Shown: one piece after another, positions 1-6,298 of the stretch
How positions within the stretch are numbered: the first letter of the stretch is position 1
Layout: each line of letters opens with the position of its first letter
Assembly: GCA_007133715.1 (NCBI GenBank)
Contig: SLMF01000486.1
Coordinates: 1 to 8,049, forward strand
Length of the DNA: 8,049 nt
Reading direction: 5' to 3'
Source of the DNA: Planctomycetaceae bacterium
GTDB lineage: Bacteria; Planctomycetota; Planctomycetia; Pirellulales; Pirellulaceae
The notes under the pieces: generated by a model
The model's input: only the letters and a program-made list of their open reading frames with translations
Told to the model about the DNA's origin: nothing
Databases searched by the model: none
Made by a program: the position numbers and the translations under genes

Positions 1-172
1 AGCGAACCCTGGCACGGGGTCCGATTCCGGTGTACCACTCTCACCACGAACCACATCGGACGAAGCGCGTGCCACGTTTCGCCGACAACCCGTTCCGCAC
101 GCCTCCAAGGCCCTCATAAAACCGCCTATGTGGGTCGGGATCTCCGCGACCGACGCGGTTCGGTGAGGCCTC
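1..172. other. Downstream flank of the EF-hand gene, no gene seen
   Basis: No open frame with a plausible start and ribosome binding site lies here. An 8-base palindrome (GAGGCCTC, 165-172) abuts the EF-hand stop. A 5-pair hairpin (CCGCG/CGCGG, 144-158) follows, but without a T-run, so termination by it is doubtful. Confidence 0.5.
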
Positions 173-1714
173 TTAGCGTTGCAACGCCCAGCGCGCGTAC
201 TCCTCGACCGTGATCCGACCGTCTCCGTTGACGTCGGCCGCCTCGGGATTGCGCGACATTCTTACCCATTCATCTTCGGTAAGCACCCCATCTCCGTTGG
301 TGTCGTATTGGGCGATCAACTGGCGAAAATAATCCATATATTGAGGGTCGATGGGCGGGCCGCCAGGCGAGGATTCGGTGCCCGCCGCAGCAGGCCGAGC
401 TGCTGCCGAACCCGCCTCGGCAGCTTGTATCGAATCACGACGCACCGCACCGTCTTCGGGAGCACGGGCTTCGGTTGCCGATGCCAGACTCTCGCGGCTG
501 CGAGAAAAGTCGTCGCCTGCCGACGGCGAAGCTTCGGCCGTCGCCGCCGAAACCGGACTGCCGCGAACTGCGCCCATCCGCTTGGCTCGCAAGACCTCGT
601 CCACCGTGATCAACCCGTCCCGGTTCAAGTCAAATTGATTGAAGTCCGCCCAGACCGCGGCAGACCAACTCGACGAAAACTCGCGCATCGTCAGCTGACC
701 GTCCCCATCGGCATCGCTACGAATAAACCAGTCCGGGATACCGGCCGGCAAGCGTTCGACCACGGGGATCACGCGATAGGAATTGCGGCCAGCAAAACGC
801 GATTCGAGTTCGGGCTCGCGGTCACGTTCTCGGCCGCCACGCTCGCGACCCCGGCGTTCGTCTCCCCCCCGCTCCGCTCGCTGCGGACTGGCCTCCGCCT
901 GCTCCGCCTGCTCCCGCTCGACCCGGCGACGAGCATACCGATACTCCATCTCGTCCAACGTGATCACACCGTCCCGGTTCCGATCGAATTGCAGTAACTC
1001 CTGACCGCGCCGCCCCCGTCGCATTTCCTCGGCATCAATCACGCCATCGTTGTTCTGATCGTAAAAGGCAAACGCGCGCGCAGCCTGCTGACGGTCACTG
1101 TCGGTGATCTGAATCGCGAACAATTCACCCTCCGCGCCAAATCCGGGTGGGATCGTCTGGGATTGCGGCTCGATTTCAAAGCCCGGCACCAACGGCGGCA
1201 CCGCCGGAGCGGCGGTCCGCTCGGCCGCTTGCGGCTGCTCACGCGAGCCTTGATCCTCACCCCGGCCACGGTCACCACCACGATCACCGCCACGATCACC
1301 ACCACGATCACCACCACGATCACCGCCACGATCACCGCCACCAGGTCCCCCACGAGGCCCACCACCGGGCTGCCCCCAACCACCGCCGGGCTGCCCCCCG
1401 CCACCCGGTCCACCAGCCTGCGCACGTTCCTCACGCATCCGGGTGAACTCCTGCGACAGCCGCTCAATCGGGATGGGTCGAGATGCGTCCAAATTCGGAT
1501 TGTTTTCAACCATCCTGCGGAGAAAACCGCCCATCCGGCCCTCCATCTCCGAGGGATCGATCATTCCATCATTATTGGTGTCCAAACGCCTGAGGAATTC
1601 GGTCGGATCTTGAGCCTCCACGGGACGTGCCGCGAACACCAGCATCAAAATCGCCCCAATCGGCAAAAGAAAACCCACTCCAATCAAGCGTTTTCCGAAG
1701 ATCGTCTTGCTCAT
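173..1714 (-). CDS. Exported seven-EF-hand calcium-binding protein with DRGG repeat linker
   Basis: This 513-residue protein has a signal peptide at about 1-35 (basic KR, a hydrophobic core, then P-V-E-A before Q-D-P) and no lipobox or cysteine, so it is predicted to be exported and soluble. Seven canonical 12-residue EF-hand loops start at residues 45, 219, 244, 334, 362, 471 and 494. Each has Asp at 1, Asp or Asn at 3, Asp at 5, Gly at 6 and Glu at 12, so all should bind Ca2+. They form one single loop and three pairs whose loops are 23-28 residues apart, closer than the roughly 36 of calmodulin. Low-complexity linkers separate the pairs: Gly/Pro-rich (101-127), DRGG repeats (128-151), Arg/Glu-rich (262-303) and Ala/Ser-rich (386-455). 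Planctomycetes commonly encode such exported EF-hand proteins. A Ca2+-responsive structural or adaptor role is inferred, and no catalytic domain is visible. It lies 289 bases downstream of the secretin-N gene in the same orientation. Confidence 0.9.
   Translation of the reverse strand: MSKTIFGKRLIGVGFLLPIGAILMLVFAARPVEAQDPTEFLRRLDTNNDGMIDPSEMEGRMGGFLRRMVENNPNLDASRPIPIERLSQEFTRMREERAQAGGPGGGGQPGGGWGQPGGGPRGGPGGGDRGGDRGGDRGGDRGGDRGGDRGRGEDQGSREQPQAAERTAAPAVPPLVPGFEIEPQSQTIPPGFGAEGELFAIQITDSDRQQAARAFAFYDQNNDGVIDAEEMRRGRRGQELLQFDRNRDGVITLDEMEYRYARRRVEREQAEQAEASPQRAERGGDERRGRERGGRERDREPELESRFAGRNSYRVIPVVERLPAGIPDWFIRSDADGDGQLTMREFSSSWSAAVWADFNQFDLNRDGLITVDEVLRAKRMGAVRGSPVSAATAEASPSAGDDFSRSRESLASATEARAPEDGAVRRDSIQAAEAGSAAARPAAAGTESSPGGPPIDPQYMDYFRQLIAQYDTNGDGVLTEDEWVRMSRNPEAADVNGDGRITVEEYARWALQR
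1262..1340 (-). repeat. 12-bp tandem repeat coding Asp-Arg-Gly-Gly
   Basis: About six copies of a 12-bp unit (plus strand CGATCACCRCCA, with a degenerate edge copy) encode residues 128-151 of the EF-hand protein. GATC recurs exactly every 12 bases at 1282, 1294, 1306, 1318 and 1330. The repeat separates the first EF-hand from the rest of the protein and is likely to vary in copy number between strains. Confidence 0.9.
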
Positions 1715-1720
1715 CGCCAG

Positions 1721-1726
1721 CCTCCC
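1721..1726 (-). promoter_or_regulatory. Ribosome binding site deciding the EF-hand gene start
   Basis: GGGAGG lies 6 bases before ATG 1712-1714. The reading frame stays open upstream to 2323, into the secretin-N gene, but only this ATG is followed at once by a clear signal peptide. Confidence 0.75.
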
Positions 1727-1737
1727 GGAACGGGCGT

Positions 1738-1747
1738 CAGGGCCCTG
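1738..1747. other. 10-base perfect palindrome upstream of the EF-hand gene
   Basis: CAGGGCCCTG lies 23 bases before the ATG at 1712-1714 and is flanked by GGGC/GCCC, which lengthens the dyad imperfectly. It could be an operator or a leader hairpin near the ribosome binding site, or chance in GC-rich DNA. Confidence 0.25.
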
Positions 1748-2003
1748 CCCACAACCCGATAAATCTGTAGAACTTTCGATCGCTTCGCAGCCACCTCTCG
1801 GTAGATCGTGGCCGCGTGCAGAATGCGCGATACACGGTCTCCCGCTTTTCAACCCGCTCCGGTTGGAAGAGTTTCGGAGAAAATCGACTTTTGTCGGGGG
1901 CGAGCAAGAATAAGAGTGCCCCTTGAAATGGGCGTTCGCCCCCCCGGCTGTGCCGCGTCCTCGACTCCGATTCGACTTCCTGAGCCGAGGGCACCCAACC
2001 GCC

Positions 2004-5000
2004 TTAACGGCCTCGACCTCCTCCCATCCGACCACCCCCAGTCGGTGCGCCGCCACCCGGCGCGCCACCGCGACCGCCCGCTCCGCCACCCGCCTGCATC
2101 CCCTGCTGGATGCTGCGGAGAAACTCCATCCGCTGACGCATCTGGTCCGCCGTGGGGGCGCCACCGCCCGCAGCCTGCTGCGGCTGCTGGCCACTCGTCG
2201 TGGGGCGACGTGTGGCCGTGCTGTTGATGATCGTCCCCAACGCCCGCTTGACCACCTCCGGGTCCGAATGACGCAAGGGTTGAACCACCACCACGTCCGT
2301 GTCCGGACTGCCCGGCACATCAATCTGCTCCACTAACTGCTCGACCTGCCGAAATAGGGGTTCCGGGGCCGTCACAACCAGCGAATTGCTGCGGGCGTCC
2401 ACACTGATCGTCATTCGCTGCTGCTCGCCCCGGTTGTCGCCGCCACGGTCACCACCCCGGCCGCCTTGACCCCGTAACGCCCGAATGATGTCCTCGGGCG
2501 ACGGTTGCCGCTGCTGACCCCCCGCCGTGGCAATGCGATCGGCAAACGTCTGGCGAACCACTCCCGCAATCTCCTCCGCCGAACTGTACAGGATCGGGAT
2601 CAAACGGGGGACGCCTGACGTCTGGATGTCCGTGACACTGCTCTCCCGATCAATGACCCGCAGCAGGTCTTCGACAAACTGCAAGTCGGCTTCGTTCGCT
2701 TCGACAATCAACGCATTCAACCGAGGATCGGGGACGATCGTCACCGGGCCGGTTCCCTGGACCAGCGTCGGCTCGCCTCCGCCTCCCAAACCTCCCAGCA
2801 GTCCCCCGATCAGACCGCCGCCCAAAAGATTCGAGGTGACATCGTCCAACAGCGAACCACCGCCCGCTGCCCCGGCACCTCCCATCACCTCCTGGACCAG
2901 CGAGCTGGCGACCTCGGCTTGGGCATACTTCAAATAAAAGACCGTGATATCCCGCTGGGGTGCCATCGCTCCCGGGCCGGTTACCATCCGCAAGAGTTCT
3001 TCGAATTCCTCCAAAGCTTGAGGATCCTCGGACGAGATCAGGATCCCTTGCGGTGTCACCGCGACCCGAATGTCACTGGCCCGCTCTTCCTCGGCCTCGT
3101 GCGCTGCCGCGGCTTGCTCGCCCGCTTCTCCCGGCCGTCGCTCGCGAATGACGCTGGCCGCATCCCCCGCGGTGCTGGGGAGCCGTAACGCAGGCGTCTC
3201 GACCTGTGGTGTCTCCAACGGTGCCGCTTCCAACGGCGCCGCTTCCAACGGCGCCGCTTCCGTCGAAACTGCGGGCTGACTCACAAAACGCAGCTCCCAC
3301 GGGGCCTCCCAATCCGGCTCCCCAGAAGATGGCCGGGAAGCGCGATCCGGGTCGGAAATCGAGCGCTCGCCCACCGGACGGTCCGCCGGGGCCGTGGGTA
3401 CTAACGGTCGCGATGGGGTGCGGGGCAACCACCTTTCCGCCTCAACATCCACGCGACCTGCCGGCCGAACCTCTCGAGCTGCCGGCATCGCCGGACTGGT
3501 CGCCGAAGGTGCCAGCGGCAACGTGATTTCAGCTGCTTCTTCGTCCTCATCCAGCGGCGTGACTGCCCGCAAACGCACGTTCGAGGGGGTCAGGGCGGAC
3601 GGCGTTACCATGCGGATCCGATTCTCCCGGCCCCACAACTGCTCGACTGTCTCCAAAGCAGAGTGGGCAGCAGGCCCGTACAAGGGGAATACGCGTACCA
3701 TCGATCCCGCCTCACGCTCCTCTGCCGATCCCTCCAGCTTGTCCACCAAGTCGCGAATCTGCTCCAACTGGGATTCGGTGCCCCGCACCCAAAGCTTCAT
3801 CGACAACGGGTCGCCATCGACCACCGGGTCGTCCGGCCGCCGGTTCTCCGGATCGGTCGACAGATTGAAGAACTTGTTGATCGCCATGACCACCAACTGC
3901 GGGTCGCTCCGCTGCAGCTGCAGCACCTCAAATCGCTGACTCTGGCCTTCCAACTGACGGATAGTTTCCGCAATCAAGGCGTGTTCGGACGAACGTGCCA
4001 GGGCCACCAGTTTGCCCGAAGTCGTGTCGACTTCTAATCGCACCCCCGGCAGATTGGCCAACAAGGTCTGCGTGATTCGCAAAACGAGCTGCGGATCGGC
4101 AGCCCGCACAAAATAGGTTTGCAGGGTCAGTTCTTCCGGCGCCTCCAACTCGCCCGCCAACGCCGCGGATTCGCGGTCAATCCGCCGGATCATATCCTTC
4201 AATAACTGCAGCTGCTCCTGCTCGCCCGTGGCGAATAACCGCATTCCCAGCGGATCCACCGAGATACTGATCTGCTGATTCGAGTTCTGATCCTGGTCCA
4301 GCCCCAACAGCGGCCGCACAATCATCAGCGCTTCCTCCGCCATCACGTGTTCCAGCGTGATGTCGATGATCCGATCCAAACCCGCTGATTCGGGATTCTC
4401 CACCCGCTCGATCAAATCGCGAATCGTACGCAGCTTGCCCGCTGTCTCGGTCACCAGGATCTGGCGAGCCGCCGGGAAAGCAATCACACTGCCGTGCGGC
4501 CCCAAATACGGCTGGACCATCGAACGCGCCTCGTCCGCCTGCATCCGCGCCAACGGGAAGACACATTTGACTAACTCGTAACGACCCCGCTCGCCCAATT
4601 CCTCCAGCGTGACCAGCGTCACCAGTTCGTCCGGAATCGGACTCTCCAAATCAATCACCAGCAACAGCCGCTGGCGCCGCACCAGCGTGTAACCCCGCGT
4701 CAACAGATAACTGTTCATCACGTCCAGGGCTTCATCCACGGAATAAGCCCGCTCGTCGCGGTACGTGAACGAGCCAACCGGAAGCACCTCGACCACCAGC
4801 GAAAGATCGGCCCGGTCCGCAAACCATTCCAGTACCTCACGCCAGGGGGTCGCATAAAAACTGAACCGAATCTTTCCGTCGTCCACCACCGGTGCCCGCG
4901 GTTCAACCGCCCGATCCGGTATCCGATCCTCGCCAGCCAACCGGTCGTCAACAACACGCTCCGGCCGGAGCGGAGCCTCTTGACCGGGCAACCGATCAGG

Positions 5001-6014
5001 AGTGACGGGCAGCCTTCTTTCGGGTGTGACCTCCGCCGGACGCAAGGTCTCCGCCAGCTCGTCTTCCCAAGCCGCTGCGTCCGGATCGGCTGGCTCCCTG
5101 TCCGCCAGATCGAGGTCATCCGCGACCGAGTCCCCGAGGTCCGCACCATCGATTGGCCACTCGTCCCCATCCCAGTCCGCCACGTCCAAGTCCGCCACGT
5201 CCAAGTCCGCCGCGTCCAAGTCCGCCACGTCCAAGTCCGCCGCGTCCAAGTCCGCCGCGTCCAAGTCCGCCGCGTCCAAGTCCGCCGCATCGAAATCGGC
5301 CATATCCCGATCGTTGCGATCGCGACTCGCGGCGTCCCAATCGCCCGGGGCCGGTAGGCCCCGTTGGTCATCGACGAAAGGATCGGGTTCTGCAGCGGGC
5401 GTTCGCGGTTCCGGCGAAGCCGCGTCGGACAGGCCGGCCAGCTTCTCCCAGGTGCCCCGCTGCTGGTCGTCCAGGACACCCACCAAGCGGCGCTCGTACA
5501 GCGCGCGAATGATCCGTTGTTCGCCTTCACCCCCCCGCGCTAAGTCGCGAGAACGCTGCTCCAACAACTCGTTCACCGTTGCACGCTGTTCGTTGGTCAG
5601 TCCCAACGAACGGGCGAGATTGTCTTCCCTCAAGGCAAGCATTCCGGTACGCGCGACGCGCAGCTGTTGGAGCCGTTCGCGTTGAGACAAAGTCAACAGC
5701 TGGAACCCCAACCGCTCGGATTCCTCCATAAACGGCACCAACCGTGCCACCTGTTGCGAGGGGGGCAAATCGCGGTTCTGTTGGACAATTTCCAGGGCCT
5801 GATCCTCGCGACGATCGATCAGAGCTCGCAGTCGGGCTTGCACGTCTTCTGAGAGCCCCAATTGTTTCGCGATGACCGGGTCGGTGGTCAGCGCAATCAC
5901 CCCGACAAAGGTCGGATCCGCGGCGGAAGCGACTGTTTGCAGGAGAGGAACCAGAACGAACAGACTGGCCAGCCACGGCCAAACGATGCGTCGAGCAGCA
6001 GATTGAGTCAACAC
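2004..6014 (-). CDS. Exported multi-module secretin N-domain protein without a pore domain
   Basis: This is a 1336-residue protein that starts at GTG. Residues 1-31 form a signal peptide with a likely cut after A-S-A. Residues 32-195 are helical, with LTxxQ-like motifs near 53, 108, 138 and 180. Residues 196-380 are an acidic, Pro-rich linker with pentapeptide repeats at 238-282. Residues 381-455 resemble the N0/STN domain (F-Y-A-T-P-W-R-E-V-L ... G-S-F-T-Y ... V-D-E-A-L). N1-like modules of the form 'strand, helix D/A-E-A, strand, helix ending I-D/E' follow near 478-540, 548-613, 629-690, 694-762, 771-1013 (split by a linker), 1021-1123 and 1135-1232, with a half module at 1240-1264. The tail from 1281 is rich in Gly and Arg. 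Secretin N domains bind partners or peptidoglycan in type II/III secretion and type IV pilus pores. No beta-barrel secretin domain is present here, so a scaffold or adaptor role in the periplasm is inferred. The only cysteine is C484. The secretin-N identity of the modules is my reading from pattern alone. Confidence 0.85.
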   Translation of the reverse strand: MLTQSAARRIVWPWLASLFVLVPLLQTVASAADPTFVGVIALTTDPVIAKQLGLSEDVQARLRALIDRREDQALEIVQQNRDLPPSQQVARLVPFMEESERLGFQLLTLSQRERLQQLRVARTGMLALREDNLARSLGLTNEQRATVNELLEQRSRDLARGGEGEQRIIRALYERRLVGVLDDQQRGTWEKLAGLSDAASPEPRTPAAEPDPFVDDQRGLPAPGDWDAASRDRNDRDMADFDAADLDAADLDAADLDAADLDVADLDAADLDVADLDVADWDGDEWPIDGADLGDSVADDLDLADREPADPDAAAWEDELAETLRPAEVTPERRLPVTPDRLPGQEAPLRPERVVDDRLAGEDRIPDRAVEPRAPVVDDGKIRFSFYATPWREVLEWFADRADLSLVVEVLPVGSFTYRDERAYSVDEALDVMNSYLLTRGYTLVRRQRLLLVIDLESPIPDELVTLVTLEELGERGRYELVKCVFPLARMQADEARSMVQPYLGPHGSVIAFPAARQILVTETAGKLRTIRDLIERVENPESAGLDRIIDITLEHVMAEEALMIVRPLLGLDQDQNSNQQISISVDPLGMRLFATGEQEQLQLLKDMIRRIDRESAALAGELEAPEELTLQTYFVRAADPQLVLRITQTLLANLPGVRLEVDTTSGKLVALARSSEHALIAETIRQLEGQSQRFEVLQLQRSDPQLVVMAINKFFNLSTDPENRRPDDPVVDGDPLSMKLWVRGTESQLEQIRDLVDKLEGSAEEREAGSMVRVFPLYGPAAHSALETVEQLWGRENRIRMVTPSALTPSNVRLRAVTPLDEDEEAAEITLPLAPSATSPAMPAAREVRPAGRVDVEAERWLPRTPSRPLVPTAPADRPVGERSISDPDRASRPSSGEPDWEAPWELRFVSQPAVSTEAAPLEAAPLEAAPLETPQVETPALRLPSTAGDAASVIRERRPGEAGEQAAAAHEAEEERASDIRVAVTPQGILISSEDPQALEEFEELLRMVTGPGAMAPQRDITVFYLKYAQAEVASSLVQEVMGGAGAAGGGSLLDDVTSNLLGGGLIGGLLGGLGGGGEPTLVQGTGPVTIVPDPRLNALIVEANEADLQFVEDLLRVIDRESSVTDIQTSGVPRLIPILYSSAEEIAGVVRQTFADRIATAGGQQRQPSPEDIIRALRGQGGRGGDRGGDNRGEQQRMTISVDARSNSLVVTAPEPLFRQVEQLVEQIDVPGSPDTDVVVVQPLRHSDPEVVKRALGTIINSTATRRPTTSGQQPQQAAGGGAPTADQMRQRMEFLRSIQQGMQAGGGAGGRGGAPGGGAPTGGGRMGGGRGR
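3216..3260 (-). repeat. Three tandem 15-bp units coding EAAPL
   Basis: Residues 919-933 of the secretin-N protein are three EAAPL units, followed by the degenerate copies ETPQV and ETPAL. The DNA copies are nearly identical, pointing to recent duplication. The tract lies in the Pro/Ala-rich linker that splits one N1-like module. Confidence 0.85.
5169..5303 (-). repeat. Nine tandem 15-bp units coding ADLDA-type pentapeptides
   Basis: Residues 238-282 of the secretin-N protein consist of nine contiguous pentads: MADFD, four AADLD, VADLD, AADLD, VADLD and VADWD. The DNA unit is close to TCCGCCGCGTCCAAG on the plus strand, and copies differ mainly by one codon (Ala or Val). Read in register as A-D-L-x-x, the units match the consensus of pentapeptide-repeat proteins. 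They sit in an acidic low-complexity linker between the helical N-terminus and the N0-like domain. Confidence 0.9.
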
Positions 6015-6021
6015 GAGACAA

Positions 6022-6028
6022 CTTCCCT
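6022..6028 (-). promoter_or_regulatory. Ribosome binding site deciding the GTG start of the secretin-N gene
   Basis: AGGGAAG lies 7 bases before GTG 6012-6014. An in-frame TAG at 6027-6029 overlaps the site, so the protein cannot begin further upstream. The next codon, TTG, is a possible alternative start. The next Met is residue 96, past the signal peptide. Confidence 0.6.
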
Positions 6029-6066
6029 ATCTGGGCGGGTGCGACACGAACAGGGCGACTTAAAAC

Positions 6067-6072
6067 AGTATA
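6067..6072 (-). promoter_or_regulatory. Possible -10 element for the secretin-N gene
   Basis: TATACT on the minus strand lies about 52 bases before the GTG start at 6012-6014. No recognisable -35 sits 16-18 bases upstream, so this is a weak suggestion. It agrees with the 284-base gap, which implies a separate transcription unit. Confidence 0.25.
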
Positions 6073-6121
6073 CGCGATGCACAACCGCGAAATGCGCAAA
6101 AGGTTCTCACAGCAAGGATTT

Positions 6122-6134
6122 CGGCGAATCGCCG
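6122..6134. other. Short perfect hairpin in the spacer
   Basis: CGGCG and CGCCG flank a 3-base loop. It lies 18 bases to the left of the larger hairpin at 6153-6175, between the methyltransferase stop and the putative -10 of the secretin-N gene. There is no T-tract. It may be chance in GC-rich DNA. Confidence 0.25.
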
Positions 6135-6152
6135 CCTTCCTGCGGGCCTCAA

Positions 6153-6175
6153 CTGCCGACGGGTCGCCGTCGCAG
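6153..6175. other. GC-rich hairpin in the spacer
   Basis: CTGC and GACGG pair with CCGTC and GCAG around a 4-base loop, giving a nine-pair stem with one bulged base. No T-run follows on either strand, so it is not a standard intrinsic terminator. It may be a transcript-end or leader structure. Confidence 0.35.
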
Positions 6176-6298
6176 CAAGAGGCTTCCCTTACAACACAAA
6201 TAACGATCCTAAACGGCAGGTGGGCCGCCTTCGCAACGAGAGCGCCCCCTGATGCCAAACCCCCAGCCATGCCAAAGGTTTCGGTGTTTTTCCGATGT

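Larger units (their letters stand above)
1715..2003. other. Intergenic spacer between the secretin-N and EF-hand genes
   Basis: This is 289 bases without a supportable gene. On the minus strand it holds weak hairpins only: GGGC/GCCC followed by ATTTC near 1925-1945, and CGAC/GTCG followed by ATTTTC near 1880-1895. Neither is a convincing terminator, and no promoter with matched -35 and -10 boxes was seen. A 10-base palindrome at 1738-1747 and a ribosome binding site at 1721-1726 lie at its end. Confidence 0.55.
6015..6298. other. Intergenic spacer between the methyltransferase and secretin-N genes
   Basis: This is 284 bases without a supportable gene. On the minus strand it carries two direct copies of TTTGGCAT (plus-strand positions 6252-6259 and 6269-6276), two GC-rich hairpins (6122-6134 and 6153-6175), a -10-like TATACT (6067-6072) and the ribosome binding site of the next gene. 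No intrinsic terminator with a T-tract was found after the methyltransferase stop. Termination may be Rho-dependent, or the transcript may continue into the next gene. Confidence 0.6.

Noticed and set aside
144..158. Intrinsic terminator after the EF-hand gene
   Set aside because: The stem has only five pairs and no T-tract follows on the minus strand.
179..997. 272-residue open frame on the plus strand opposite the EF-hand gene
   Set aside because: It is a GC-rich antisense shadow with no domain and no ribosome binding site, and it is fully opposite a well-supported gene.
1262..1340. Possible CRISPR-like array (also considered for 5169-5303)
   Set aside because: The units are 12 and 15 bp with no spacers, stay in frame within coding sequence and encode regular peptides.
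1147..1446. His/Asp-rich plus-strand frame that looks like a metal-binding protein
   Set aside because: The histidines come from reading the DRGG repeat on the opposite strand; there is no other support.
1715..2323. Upstream extension of the EF-hand reading frame to 716 residues
   Set aside because: It would overlap the secretin-N gene by over 300 bases in another frame, its residues are Arg/Ser-rich shadow sequence, and the ATG at 1714 has both a ribosome binding site and a signal peptide.
5153..5512. Plus-strand Pro-Ser-Pro-Pro-Arg repeat frame
   Set aside because: It is the antisense reading of the same 15-bp tandem repeat, with a composition unlike a real protein.
4718..5530. 270-residue minus frame with repeated Trp-Thr-Arg-Arg-Thr units
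   Set aside because: It is an out-of-frame reading of the ADLDA repeat region within the secretin-N gene.
6252..6276. Direct repeat TTTGGCAT x 2 as an operator or sigma-54 element
   Set aside because: The copies are 8 bases long and lie just after the methyltransferase stop, with no downstream promoter geometry; chance cannot be excluded.
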